DNA of 64,000 bases. Source: Tolypothrix sp. PCC 7910 (GTDB lineage: Bacteria > Cyanobacteriota > Cyanobacteriia > Cyanobacteriales > Nostocaceae). Both the position numbers and the translations under genes were made by a program. The notes beneath the pieces are model-generated. The model worked only from the letters and a program-made list of their open reading frames with translations, was not told the origin of the DNA and searched no databases. Positions within the stretch are counted from its first letter, which is position 1; the number at the start of each line of letters is the position of its first letter. The stretch lies in the NCBI RefSeq assembly GCF_011769525.1, contig NZ_CP050440.1, positions 7,069,501 through 7,133,500 on the forward strand, in the 5' to 3' direction. Of this stretch, positions 26,348-35,404 are shown piece after piece.

Positions 26348-28627
26348 ATGTCCTTTAACTCTGCCAATAAGCACCTTCTGAAATCAAATAACCGGATACA
26401 ACTCAACTTAATTCTCATTGTGCCCTTTGTACTGCAAATTTTTGCGGCTGTGGGATTAGTTGGGTATCTCTCATTCAAAAATAGTCAAAAAGCTGTGAAC
26501 AATCTGGCTGAACAGTTGATTGATAAAGCTGGTCAGCAGGTTGACGATCGCCTGGATATGTATCTGGCGTTACCCATTCAATTAACCCAAATAAATGTAG
26601 ATGCGATCGCTAATCGCGAATTAAATCTCAACGATCCCATAGCTAGCGGACATTATTTTTGGAGACAAGCTAAAGCTTTTCCTCATCTCAGCTATGTGGG
26701 CTATAGTTTAATCGACAAAAGAGAAGCTGGCGCAGGACGTTGGATTAAAGGAGTTGACCTAGTACTCTATGAAAACTTGAGCAGCGGTAAAGCTTCAGAC
26801 TATGTTGCTGATGCTCAAGGTAAGCGCGCTAAACTTTTACAAAGCTATGATTTCAATCCGTTAACTGAGCCGTGGTATAAAGACACCGTCACCGCAGGCA
26901 AGTTGACCTGGAGTAAAATTAAAGCGGCTGAAATTCGTAATTCACAATTTACTGAGGCGGGAAAAGCACTGCAAAAGCAGGATAATTCTTTAGATAATGG
27001 GCTTGACTATTACATTGCGGTTTCGGCTGCGGCTCCATTCTACGACACCAACCGCAAGTTGCTGGGCGTTACAAGTATCGATTTGGCACTAACTAGTATT
27101 AGTGATTTTCTGCGTCACCTTAAAGTTAGCCCTGCTGGGCAGGTGTTTATTATTGAGCGTAATGGTAAGTTGGTTGGGAGTTCTGGGAATTTTCCCATCT
27201 TGTACAAGGTAAATAACCAGGTAGAACGATACAGCGTCTTTGACATTCCCGATCGCTTCATTCGCACTATAGCGCAAGGCTTGCAAAAGCGGTTTCATAC
27301 CCTGCAAGCAATCCACAATCAGCAAGAGTTTAATATTGTTTTCAACCAAGAAAGAGAGTTTGTGCAAATTAAGCCGTGGCGAGATAAGTACGGTTTAGAC
27401 TGGCTGGTGGTTGTGGCTGTACCCGAATCGGATTTCATGGCACAAATTCATGCCCACAATCGTACAACTATGATGTTGTGTTTGGGGGCTTTGGTAATTG
27501 CCACAATTATTGCAATTTCTACTTCTAGGCGGATTGCTCAACCTATTTTACGGCTGAGTCAAGCAGCAGAGGCGATCGCTAATGGCAAATTGGATCAAAA
27601 TGTTGCATCCTCAAATGTCCGCGAATTAGATATTCTGGCTCGTGCTTTCAACTACATGGCGCAGCAATTGCAAGAATCATTTCAGGCTTTAGCACAAACC
27701 AATGAACAATTAGAACATCGCGTAGAGGAACGGACTGCGGATTTGACAAATACTCTCCAAGAACTGCAACAAACCCAAGCGCGAATGATTCAATCCGAAA
27801 AAATGTCCAGCTTAGGACAAATGGTTGCAGGAGTTGCCCACGAAATCAATAATCCGGTTAATTTTATTCATGGTAACGTCGATTTTGTCCATGATTATAC
27901 TGAGAGTCTTTTGGAGTTAGTGCAACTATACCAAAGCGAATATCCCAACCCCACATCAGCGATCGCAGAAAAAATTAGCGATATAGATTTAGAATTTGTT
28001 AGCGAAGATTTGCTGAAGTTACTCACCTCCATGAAACTGGGGACTGAACGCATCCGCGAAATTGTCAAATCTCTGCGAAACTTCTCCCGCCTAGACGAAG
28101 CGGAAATCAAAGAGGTTGATATTCATGAAGGTATTGAAAGTACATTGTTAATTTTGCATCATCGCTTACAACCTGAACCTGGTGCTGTGGCGATCGCAGT
28201 GATTCGCGATTATGCTAGCTTACCGCTAGTCGAGTGTTATCCTGGGCAACTCAATCAAGTATTGATGAATATTCTGGCAAACGCCATCGATGCTATAGAA
28301 GAAGCCAACATTCACCGCACATCTGGGGAAATTCCAGCCAATCCCAGCCAAATTACCATCTCCACTGCAGTCATCGATGGTGATTGGATAAAAATTGCGA
28401 TCGCAGACAACGGCTTAGGAATGACAGAAGCCGTCATTCAGCATATCTTTGACCCTTTCTTCACTACAAAACCTGTCGGTAAGGGAACAGGTATGGGTAT
28501 GTCAATCAGCTATCAAATAATTACAGAAAAACATGGCGGTAAATTAGAGTGTTTTTCCACTCTTGGTAAGGGAACAGAAATTTTAATTCAAATTCCGATC
28601 CGCCAGGTAAATGAAGTAAACGGGTAA
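26348..28627 (+). CDS. Transmembrane sensor histidine kinase with dCache and HAMP domains
   Basis: 759 residues. TM1 at about 22-44, a periplasmic double-Cache sensor at about 45-370 (PWYKDTVTAGKLTWSK and ISAAAPFY-like YIAVSAAAPFYDTNRKLLGVTSIDL), TM2 at about 376-394, HAMP at about 395-448, coiled coil to about 490, then the phosphoacceptor His in [15 protein letters not shown] and an intact ATPase domain (N box LMNILANAIDAI, G1 IADNGLGM, F box [10 protein letters not shown]2 GKGTGMGM). Cache domains bind small metabolites outside the membrane. There is no receiver domain, and no response regulator gene adjoins it. Kinase catalytic parts are closely similar to three other kinases in this window. 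Confidence 0.93.
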   Translation: MSFNSANKHLLKSNNRIQLNLILIVPFVLQIFAAVGLVGYLSFKNSQKAVNNLAEQLIDKAGQQVDDRLDMYLALPIQLTQINVDAIANRELNLNDPIASGHYFWRQAKAFPHLSYVGYSLIDKREAGAGRWIKGVDLVLYENLSSGKASDYVADAQGKRAKLLQSYDFNPLTEPWYKDTVTAGKLTWSKIKAAEIRNSQFTEAGKALQKQDNSLDNGLDYYIAVSAAAPFYDTNRKLLGVTSIDLALTSISDFLRHLKVSPAGQVFIIERNGKLVGSSGNFPILYKVNNQVERYSVFDIPDRFIRTIAQGLQKRFHTLQAIHNQQEFNIVFNQEREFVQIKPWRDKYGLDWLVVVAVPESDFMAQIHAHNRTTMMLCLGALVIATIIAISTSRRIAQPILRLSQAAEAIANGKLDQNVASSNVRELDILARAFNYMAQQLQESFQALAQTNEQLEHRVEERTADLTNTLQELQQTQARMIQSEKMSSLGQMVAGVAHEINNPVNFIHGNVDFVHDYTESLLELVQLYQSEYPNPTSAIAEKISDIDLEFVSEDLLKLLTSMKLGTERIREIVKSLRNFSRLDEAEIKEVDIHEGIESTLLILHHRLQPEPGAVAIAVIRDYASLPLVECYPGQLNQVLMNILANAIDAIEEANIHRTSGEIPANPSQITISTAVIDGDWIKIAIADNGLGMTEAVIQHIFDPFFTTKPVGKGTGMGMSISYQIITEKHGGKLECFSTLGKGTEILIQIPIRQVNEVNG

Positions 28628-28659
28628 GGGCTGTGTCCTGCTTTGTTGAAATATTTTCA

Positions 28660-28700
28660 TGAAGCCCCGCAAGAGTTTTACGCTCAATGTAAAGGGGCTA
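28660..28700 (+). terminator. Hairpin behind the dCache kinase
   Basis: AGCCCC pairs with GGGGCT, with TTTTAC/GTAAA inside, about 34 bases after the kinase stop. It lies between two converging genes and could serve both. Confidence 0.5.
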
Positions 28701-28807
28701 CATAAGATACCACTAACTAAATTTACTACTAATTATTTGGCAGTTAATATTACAAAAACTTCTATTATTATACTAAAAAATGCTAGCCCTAAGTAGAGAA
28801 ACAATAT

Positions 28808-29245
28808 CTATTTGTACAACATAATTTTTTGCACATTTGTGTAATTTTCATATTGTCTAGAGCCTTTATATTGTTCACCAAAAGTATCAAGAATAGAAAA
28901 GTTTACTAGCTTTTGCTGCTTAAACGAGGCGGTTAAATCTTCACTATTTAAGAACTCTTTAATTTTTTTCATCCGCAGAAAAGCACCCCGATGATGATGC
29001 ACCCACCATGCATCTATAAACCAAAATAAAATAGGTAATATAGCTGTAATAATAACAAACTTTCTAAGTTCAGCCTGACCAAGAAATACAGTTATACTAG
29101 CTACCCAAACCACAACAGAAAAATTTTTAACGTTCTGAGTAATAGTTTCTAACCGGGAAATTGCTCTATCTACCAAGTCAATTTCTATTTTTAAGCAATC
29201 TAGTCGATAATTAAAACTTTGTTGCTCAACTTCTGGTATTTCCAT
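28808..29245 (-). CDS. Hypothetical two-TM protein (145 residues)
   Basis: Two hydrophobic segments at about 43-57 (FSVVVWVASITVFLG) and 63-82 (FVIITAILPILFWFIDAWWV), preceded by a helix and followed by a His-rich turn (WVHHHRGAFLRMKKIKEFL) and a soluble C-terminus. The pattern TM-TM-FWFxDAWW-basic helix resembles small membrane components associated with bacterial conflict or effector systems, but I cannot name a family with certainty. The gene is single, converging with the kinase upstream. Start ATG at 29245; no strong ribosome site. Confidence 0.65.
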   Translation of the reverse strand: MEIPEVEQQSFNYRLDCLKIEIDLVDRAISRLETITQNVKNFSVVVWVASITVFLGQAELRKFVIITAILPILFWFIDAWWVHHHRGAFLRMKKIKEFLNSEDLTASFKQQKLVNFSILDTFGEQYKGSRQYENYTNVQKIMLYK

Positions 29246-29589
29246 AACTTATTATCTCTCAGCTGTATTAACATTAAAACTTAGTCACGTATTCTCTAAA
29301 AGTTTTGAATAGTTTCAAAACTTTCATCTGTTATAGCAAGAGTATATAAGTTCATGTAGGATGCGTTAGCGATAGCGTAACGCATCCATAACGCATCAAT
29401 GCGAATGGGCTTGATTTATTCCCATGAATGGCAAACTGCAACTATCAAGCAACTATTCTCAAATAAAATCCCCCAGTGGAGTGCTGAGGGATTTACTCTG
29501 GAACGCGATTTGAGAACAATATACAATACAATTGTACTATATACGCACTAAAAAATTATTAAGAAAATTCTATTGTGGTGTCATAATTC
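29246..29589. other. Intergenic region with two hairpin repeats
   Basis: No gene. It holds ATGCGTTAGCGATAGCGTAACGCAT (29361-29385), the third copy of that hairpin type, and AAATCCCCCAG...GAGGGATTT (29466-29494), a terminator-like stem behind the PhnD-like gene. Confidence 0.5.
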
Positions 29590-30390
29590 TCACAAAGACT
29601 CATAGCCAGCCTTGAGAGATGCATTGTAGATATCAGCGATCGCGTTATAATCTGCTAACTTCACTGTCGCAAAGTGCTTGACTCCTACTCGTTGCATTGC
29701 TGTCTGTAGTTCAGTATCCGGCTCAAGCAAAGCTAACTGTATCTCCTGAATTATAGATTTCCCCAAATGCTCGGCTGCAACTAAAGGCGGCATGGGACAG
29801 GGGCCGAGTGCCTCAACTACGCGCAAGTACTGATATAACTCGGGAAAATTATGTAATTCTTGTTCTAGTACCACACTATCAATAGCCGCACAATCTACCT
29901 TTCCTAGTGCTACCCAGCAAATAGAATTTTGGTGAGAACCTGATTGTATAGCTTTGCTAAAAAATGGTTGGGGATATCTTCCCTGTAACAAGCGATGACG
30001 CAGCAGATTATAGCCGCTATTAGAACCTGGATCGTTGTAGCACACCGTTTTACCAGCTAAATCATCAAATTTGATGACATCACTATCAGCATTGACTATC
30101 ACATCCGAAAAGTAAATTGGACGGTTGCGATAACGCAGTGCTTGCATCACGGGTGCAACCACAGGCTGCAACTGATCCAACACTATCTGAGAATAACGAA
30201 TCAGGGGTAATCCGCAAATGAAAGCTAGGTCTAGTTGGTCTTTTAAAATTAGAGGATCTAATAAAGGGTCGCATTCACCCTGCTTTAATTGCGTTTTTGC
30301 TCCCAAAACCCGATCTAAATAAGCCAATACTGCTTCGTAGAAACTAAACCAATTGGGAGCTAAATAGGAAATAGCTTGTAATTTTTTCAA
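29590..30390 (-). CDS. PhnD-like phosphate/phosphonate-binding family protein without signal peptide
   Basis: 266 residues with the periplasmic type II binding-protein fold of the PhnD/PtxB group: LDLAFICGLPLIRY, the hinge segment DLAGKTVCYNDPGSNSGYNLLRHRL, SGSHQNSICWVALGKVDCAAIDSVV. Unusually it begins MKKLQAISYLAPNWFS with no hydrophobic signal and no lipobox, so it is probably cytoplasmic or membrane-associated via a partner. The start is TTG at 30390, one base after the stop of the upstream membrane protein, so the two are coupled. No ABC permease or ATPase genes follow. Ligand unknown; a sensory use is possible. Confidence 0.78.
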   Translation of the reverse strand: MKKLQAISYLAPNWFSFYEAVLAYLDRVLGAKTQLKQGECDPLLDPLILKDQLDLAFICGLPLIRYSQIVLDQLQPVVAPVMQALRYRNRPIYFSDVIVNADSDVIKFDDLAGKTVCYNDPGSNSGYNLLRHRLLQGRYPQPFFSKAIQSGSHQNSICWVALGKVDCAAIDSVVLEQELHNFPELYQYLRVVEALGPCPMPPLVAAEHLGKSIIQEIQLALLEPDTELQTAMQRVGVKHFATVKLADYNAIADIYNASLKAGYESL

Positions 30391-30391
30391 C

Positions 30392-30691
30392 TTATTTACT
30401 AGTAGATTCTACTGTTTCTTGAGCAATGTTGAAACCTGAAATTAGCTTGCGGGAATACCAATGAAAACCTAAGAAAATCATACTCACCAAGGTCAGCAGC
30501 ATCACACTAAAAATCGTTCCGTATGCTTTAGTATGCCACCACAATTTTTGTACTGCTGCACCAGCTATTCTTACAACACTCCAAAAGCTACCTTGATTGA
30601 TATGCTGAGAAGCGTGAATTATGATTTCCTCGGACGTTGCTGTGTTTTGCTGTTCTAATATGCCCAAGGGCTTATTACTCAACATCGCCAT
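30392..30691 (-). CDS. Small single-TM protein coupled to the PhnD-like gene (99 residues)
   Basis: MAMLSNKPLGILEQQN... with a soluble N-terminal part, an amphipathic stretch at about 38-55 and one clear transmembrane helix at about 58-80 (IFSVMLLTLVSMIFLGFHWY), then a short tail. The start at 30691 is supported by GAGGAG eight bases upstream; a longer reading to 30721 lacks a ribosome site. It ends one base before the TTG start of the PhnD-like protein, so the pair is co-translated. No family recognised; a membrane anchor or partner for the binding protein is an inference. Confidence 0.65.
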   Translation of the reverse strand: MAMLSNKPLGILEQQNTATSEEIIIHASQHINQGSFWSVVRIAGAAVQKLWWHTKAYGTIFSVMLLTLVSMIFLGFHWYSRKLISGFNIAQETVESTSK

Positions 30692-30841
30692 TTTGATAAC
30701 TCCTCTAGACCCTAAAATCAATCAGCTCTCTAAAAACTACGGTAAGTCGATAGGGATAAAGAGCTTTATAAAAATATGCCATAGCTTGGTTGAAGACGCA
30801 AGCTAGGCGTTAGCCATTGATGTTTGTAGTTGCAGAGGGAA

Positions 30842-30978
30842 TGAGGCAGGGAGCAGGGAGCAGGGGGAGAAATAATTAATAACAAACACCAAACACCAAA
30901 CACCCAACACCAATGACCAATGACCAATTACCCATTACCCATTACCCAATGACAAATAACAAATGACAAATGACAAAT
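30842..30978. repeat. Short-sequence repeats running into the eda start codon
   Basis: GGGAGCAGGGAGCAGGGGG, CAAACACCAAACACCAAACACC, CAATGACCAATGACC, CCCATTACCCATTACCC and CAAATGACAAATGACAAATAA tracts follow one another. The last one contains the ATG used by the KDPG aldolase gene. Confidence 0.85.
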
Positions 30979-31632
30979 AAAGCTTGGTTATCAAAATTGC
31001 GACAACACCGCGCGATCGCAGTTATTCGTGCGTCAAAGATGGAATTAGCAAAGCAAATGGCTTTGACAGCCGCATCTGGGGGAATGCAGCTGATTGAGAT
31101 TACTTGGAATAGCGATCGCGCTGGGCAATTAATTAGCCAACTCCGCTCAGAATTACCAAACTGTACAATTGGTACTGGTACGCTATTTAACGTCCAGCAG
31201 TTACAACAAGCGATCGCCTGTGGTGCAGAGTTTCTATTTACGCCTCATCTAGACATAGCAATGATTCAAGCTGCTTTAGAGCAAAATATACCGATTATTC
31301 CCGGGGCTTTGTCACCTACAGAAATTGTTACTGCCTGGAATCATGGTGCTAGTTGTGTAAAAGTTTTCCCAGTGGATGCGGTGGGAGGGGCGAGTTATAT
31401 TAAAAGCCTGCAAGGGCCTCTCGGAGAAATTCCCCTCATTCCTACTGGGGGGGTGAGTTTAGACAACGCCAAAGAATTTTTGCAAGCAGGTGCGATCGCT
31501 GTTGGTTTAAGTAGTCAATTATTTCCTAAGCATTTAGTTACACAAAATAATTGGGTAGTAATTTATCAGCAAGTGCAAACTTTGATACAACAATTAGGGT
31601 ACTTTAGGGTAGAAACAGAATATTTTCCCTAA
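30970..31632 (+). CDS. eda: KDPG aldolase (2-keto-3-deoxy-6-phosphogluconate aldolase)
   Basis: 220 residues, class I aldolase of the Entner-Doudoroff pathway that splits KDPG into pyruvate and glyceraldehyde 3-phosphate; homologues also cleave 4-hydroxy-2-oxoglutarate. The Schiff-base lysine is Lys131 in GASCVKVFPVDAVGG, the catalytic Glu lies in MQLIEITWNSD, and the phosphate-binding loop is IPTGGVSLDN. The start codon lies inside an AATGACAA tandem repeat, with other ATGs at 30949 and 30963 in other frames and no good Shine-Dalgarno sequence. The L,D-transpeptidase that follows begins 24 bases later, so both may share a transcript. Confidence 0.93.
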   Translation: MTNKAWLSKLRQHRAIAVIRASKMELAKQMALTAASGGMQLIEITWNSDRAGQLISQLRSELPNCTIGTGTLFNVQQLQQAIACGAEFLFTPHLDIAMIQAALEQNIPIIPGALSPTEIVTAWNHGASCVKVFPVDAVGGASYIKSLQGPLGEIPLIPTGGVSLDNAKEFLQAGAIAVGLSSQLFPKHLVTQNNWVVIYQQVQTLIQQLGYFRVETEYFP

Positions 31633-31656
31633 ACACCATAGTTGAGTATATTTACG

Positions 31657-32169
31657 ATGAAAAATTGGAATTGTCATCGATGGATACACCGATTACCCAT
31701 ATTTTTGACTGGGGTAGCACTCAGTTTGATTGTTGCGAATCCCGGAATTTGTGAAGTTACCGCTAAAGCCAAAGATGATACCGTTACGCAAACAATCGAG
31801 ACACTAAAACAATCAGATCAACACTGGATTCAAATTAATCTTTCTAAGCAACGGCTAATAGCTTGGGAAGGTAAAACACCTGTTTATGCGATCGTGATTT
31901 CTACGGGTAAAAAGTCTACACCTACTCGTATTGGCTCGTTTAAAATTCAATCCAAACACAAATCTACGAGGATGCGTGGTAGAAATTACGATGTTCCAGA
32001 TGTACCTTATACCATGTATTATCAAGGCAGTTACGGAATTCACGGTGCTTATTGGCATAATAAATTTGGCACGCCAGTTAGCCACGGATGTATAAATGTT
32101 GCGCCCAATCATGCTAAGTGGTTATTTAATTGGGCATCAGTAGGAACTCCCATATTTATTCATAACTAG
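31657..32169 (+). CDS. L,D-transpeptidase (YkuD domain), first of a tandem pair
   Basis: 170 residues. Residues 1-30 are a signal peptide (MKNWNCHRWIHRLPIFLTGVALSLIVA...). The YkuD domain covers about 55-165: QINLSKQRLIAWEG, ISTGKKSTPTRIGSF, then the catalytic motif [17 protein letters not shown] with His and Cys in place. Such enzymes make 3-3 or lipoprotein cross-links in peptidoglycan using the L,D-reaction and resist most beta-lactams. ATG at 31657 is preferred to a TTG at 31642 because the signal peptide begins there. A 10-bp terminator hairpin follows at 32214-32248. Confidence 0.92.
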   Translation: MKNWNCHRWIHRLPIFLTGVALSLIVANPGICEVTAKAKDDTVTQTIETLKQSDQHWIQINLSKQRLIAWEGKTPVYAIVISTGKKSTPTRIGSFKIQSKHKSTRMRGRNYDVPDVPYTMYYQGSYGIHGAYWHNKFGTPVSHGCINVAPNHAKWLFNWASVGTPIFIHN

Positions 32170-32929
32170 CGAGTTTCATTGCAATTAAATACTATTCCCA
32201 AACAAGATTCTGAAGAGATTCCCATATCAAAGTTCCCTGGGAATCTCTGGAATATAAACACATGACATTGAAGTAAAATATAGAGTATAAGACTGATAAA
32301 CTCTTTCCTCAAGCAGGATGTAAATCTAAAACAATCCTGTATTACATCTTAGAGTAGGCACTATTGAGAATCAGGCTGGAAATGCAATATATATTAGTGT
32401 CGGTTCTCCTAAAATCGCTTGTGCTTAAAGCTTATTATTCCAACCTGACAAAATATACTTTTAAATTTCATAATTTAGAGTGATGAGAAACTGCACAAAT
32501 ACAATTATTTTGTGTAGCAATACTCTGAGCATATATTGCGTACTTCCTTAATTAATATTTAATTGAGTTTAGCTACATTTTACGTTAATAAGCGCTTAAT
32601 TACGCTGCTAAACAAGATTAGTATTTGTAGCGAGCGAACAGATTTAATAACTATTTTTCTATCCGTAGTGAAATTATCTGCATGATATATCTATATATGA
32701 ATTAATTCAAATATGATATATCACCGATTAATTCTTTCTAGAAAAATAAAATTTCCAACTGATGAATCAAATTAGCAATCTGGAAATTGTCATTTTAACC
32801 AATATTTAATCTTCTGATCGGTCTATACAAAATCAATATATCTCTGTCAAAAGGACATTGTGCAAAAAATGCCGAAAGATTCAAGGTTAAAGAAGCAAAA
32901 TTTAGCAGACGAAGAGAAGGTGAGACTTT
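32170..32929. other. 760-base intergenic region between the two L,D-transpeptidase genes
   Basis: AGAGATTCCC (32214-32223) pairs exactly with GGGAATCTCT (32239-32248), the terminator of the first gene. The rest is AT-rich, without an open frame of interest, and includes a TATATATGA-rich stretch near 32685-32720 and GGGAGA-free leader. It probably carries a long 5' leader of the second gene. Confidence 0.5.
32214..32248 (+). terminator. Terminator of the first L,D-transpeptidase gene
   Basis: Perfect 10-bp stem 45 bases behind the stop codon; no long U-run. Confidence 0.55.
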
Positions 32930-33466
32930 ATGCAAACCAGGATTTACAGGAGTTGGTTAAATCGCTCAGGTAATGGCTTTACAAGTTTAGTGTTAATATT
33001 GGCAACTTTATTTTCTTGGTCATCACCAGTTAATATTGACTCCAAATTTGCTCAAGCTAGCGCTGCTGCAATAGATAATCAGCAAAAAGTAGCTCAACCT
33101 CAAAAAAAATCTCCAACTCGTTGGATTGAAATTGACTTATCCGAGCAACGTTTATTGGCTTGGGAAGGTAAAAAGCTGGTTTACTCATATCGTATTTCTA
33201 CTGGTAAACGCGCAACTCCTACACCTAAGGGTAAATTTACAATTAATTCTAAGTATCGCTTTAACCGAATGCAGGGCGAAGACTACGACATTCCTGATGT
33301 ACCTTATGCTATGTATTTTTATGAAGGCTATGCTATTCATGGCGCTTACTGGCATAACAATTTTGGGACTCCAGTTAGCCACGGTTGTGTAAATTTGCGA
33401 GTTAAGCAGGCTCGTCAATTGTACAACTGGGCAAAAGTTGGGACTTTAGTAGTAGTACATAAATAG
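32930..33466 (+). CDS. L,D-transpeptidase (YkuD domain), second of a tandem pair
   Basis: 178 residues, about 60 percent like the first copy in the catalytic domain by eye. Signal peptide at 1-45 ([16 protein letters not shown]), then [36 protein letters not shown] and [20 protein letters not shown] with the catalytic His and Cys. It differs in the linker ([18 protein letters not shown]). The tandem pair is a duplication, with 760 bases between. It is followed by hisS after 148 bases, probably as a separate unit. Confidence 0.92.
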   Translation: MQTRIYRSWLNRSGNGFTSLVLILATLFSWSSPVNIDSKFAQASAAAIDNQQKVAQPQKKSPTRWIEIDLSEQRLLAWEGKKLVYSYRISTGKRATPTPKGKFTINSKYRFNRMQGEDYDIPDVPYAMYFYEGYAIHGAYWHNNFGTPVSHGCVNLRVKQARQLYNWAKVGTLVVVHK

Positions 33467-33614
33467 ATAGTCATTGACGACGGAGCGATCGCAGTTTATA
33501 TGCGGCATAGCTCATTCTCATCTAAAATCTGTCTTGAAAAGTTTGCTCAACGGGGGGAACCCCCGCACGCAACTTTCCGCAAATTCTCACGTCTAAAACT
33601 GGCAGTTTAAGGTT

Positions 33615-35003
33615 ATGGCAAAAGGTGACAGAATTAATTTTTCTACCCCTAGCGGGTTTCCAGAGTTTCTTCCTAGCGAAAAACGCCTGGAAGTATATTT
33701 ACTAGATATTATCCGCAGAGTTTTTGAAAGTTACGGATTCACGCCCATCGAAACCCCTGCTGTAGAACGCTTAGAAGTACTACAAGCAAAAGGTAATCAG
33801 GGTGATAACATTATTTATGGTATCGACCCCATCCTGCCACCAAACCGCCAAGCAGAAAGAGACAAAGCAGGGGAAACTGGTTCTGAAGCTAGGGCTTTAA
33901 AGTTCGATCAAACAGTTCCGTTAGCAGCATACATTGCCCGTCACCTCAACGAATTAACCTTTCCCTTTGCACGCTACCAAATGGATGTTGTGTTTCGGGG
34001 GGAACGCGCTAAAGATGGACGTTTCCGCCAATTTCGCCAATGTGATATTGATGTGGTTGCTCGCAGTCAACTCAGCTTGCTTTATGATGCTCAGATGCCT
34101 GCAATTATTACCGAGATATTTGAAGCCATTAACATTGGTGATTTTATCATTCGGATAAATAACCGCAAAATTCTCACAGGATTTTTTCAATCTTTAGGCA
34201 TAGCTGAAAATCAAATTAAAACTTGTATTGGTATTATTGATGACTTAGAGAAAATTGGTGAAGCCAAAGTCAAACAACAATTAGACAAAGAAGGCATTTC
34301 ACCAGAGCAAACCCAAAAGATTATTGAATTTATTAATATTAAAGGTACTGTGGATGAGGTATTAGATAAACTCAAGCACCTTTCACAAAATCTCCCCGAT
34401 GCAGAACAATTAAGTCTAGGTGTGAATGAAATAGAAACAGTAATTGCGGGAGTAAGAAATTTAGGCGTTCCCGAAAAACGTTTCTGTATTGATTTATCAA
34501 TTGCTCGAGGTCTAAATTACTATACTGGCACAGTTTACGAAACAACTCTCATCGGACATGAAGCTTTAGGCAGTATATGTTCTGGTGGCAGATATGAAGA
34601 ATTAGTAGGGATGTTTATCGGTGAAAAAATGCCTGGTGTCGGCATTTCTATTGGTTTAACTCGCTTAATTAGCCGATTACTCAAAGCCGATATTTTAAAG
34701 ACTCTACCTGCAACACCAGCCCAGGTAGTAGTAGTAAATATGCAAGAAGATTTGATGGCGACTTATTTGCAAGTTTCGCAACAGTTACGTCAATCAGGAA
34801 TTAACGTAGTCACCAACTTTGAAAAACGCCCTTTAGGTAAACAATTCCAAGCAGCAGACAAGCAAGGAATTAGATTTTGTGTAATTATTGGCGCTGACGA
34901 AGCAGCAGCCCAAAAATCATCGCTGAAAGATTTGCAAACAGGCGAACAAATAGAAGTGGCGTTAGCAGATTTAGCTGCACAAGTGAAACACAGGCTGCAG
35001 TAG
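33615..35003 (+). CDS. hisS: Histidyl-tRNA synthetase
   Basis: 462 residues, class II aminoacyl-tRNA synthetase. Motif 2 is in VVFRGERAKDGRFRQFRQCDIDVV, the histidine-specific motif in ARGLNYYTGTVYE, and motif 3 in GVGISIGLTRLISRLL. The C-terminal anticodon-binding domain follows (VVVVNMQEDLMATYLQVSQQLR). The N-terminal insertion ILPPNRQAERDKAGETGSEAR makes it slightly longer than the 420-430 residues of typical bacterial enzymes. The gene is followed by a hairpin terminator. The ATG is preceded by AAGGTT. Confidence 0.95.
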   Translation: MAKGDRINFSTPSGFPEFLPSEKRLEVYLLDIIRRVFESYGFTPIETPAVERLEVLQAKGNQGDNIIYGIDPILPPNRQAERDKAGETGSEARALKFDQTVPLAAYIARHLNELTFPFARYQMDVVFRGERAKDGRFRQFRQCDIDVVARSQLSLLYDAQMPAIITEIFEAINIGDFIIRINNRKILTGFFQSLGIAENQIKTCIGIIDDLEKIGEAKVKQQLDKEGISPEQTQKIIEFINIKGTVDEVLDKLKHLSQNLPDAEQLSLGVNEIETVIAGVRNLGVPEKRFCIDLSIARGLNYYTGTVYETTLIGHEALGSICSGGRYEELVGMFIGEKMPGVGISIGLTRLISRLLKADILKTLPATPAQVVVVNMQEDLMATYLQVSQQLRQSGINVVTNFEKRPLGKQFQAADKQGIRFCVIIGADEAAAQKSSLKDLQTGEQIEVALADLAAQVKHRLQ

Positions 35004-35011
35004 TTAAGCTG

Positions 35012-35048
35012 ATTGGGAAAAGAAAAGTAGAAAAGTCTTTTTCCCAAT
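35012..35048 (+). terminator. Terminator of hisS
   Basis: ATTGGGAAAAGA (35012-35023) pairs with TCTTTTTCCCAAT (35036-35048) with one bulge, nine bases after the stop. Confidence 0.65.
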
Positions 35049-35404
35049 AACTAACAATCAATTTAATAAGTTTTTTGACGAGAAGTTGATTTTTTATCTT
35101 TAGTTATGATCAATATTTGACACTAAATTATCAAATTTTAACTTTGCTTACATAAAAATAAAAAAAGCGATCGCATTCTCGAATTGTTACTCGGTAATGC
35201 GAATATTTACAATATTGTCTAATTTTTAGCCAGCGAAGAATTACTGACCAGTATCCTGATTTTTAGGTAAGTATTGCTCAAATGCTGTAAATAAAGGGCG
35301 TGGCAGCGTGGCTTCGATTCTAGAAGAAATACCCGTTCTGGTTTTTCATGAATGAGATTAGGTGGTATTGATGCGTTAGAAGTAATGTCTCGGATAGCGA
35401 AATT
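35049..35404. other. Intergenic region upstream of the HpcH aldolase gene
   Basis: No gene. AT-rich to 35160, one HIP1 site, then ordinary sequence. Presumably the promoter of the aldolase-RidA unit. Confidence 0.4.
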
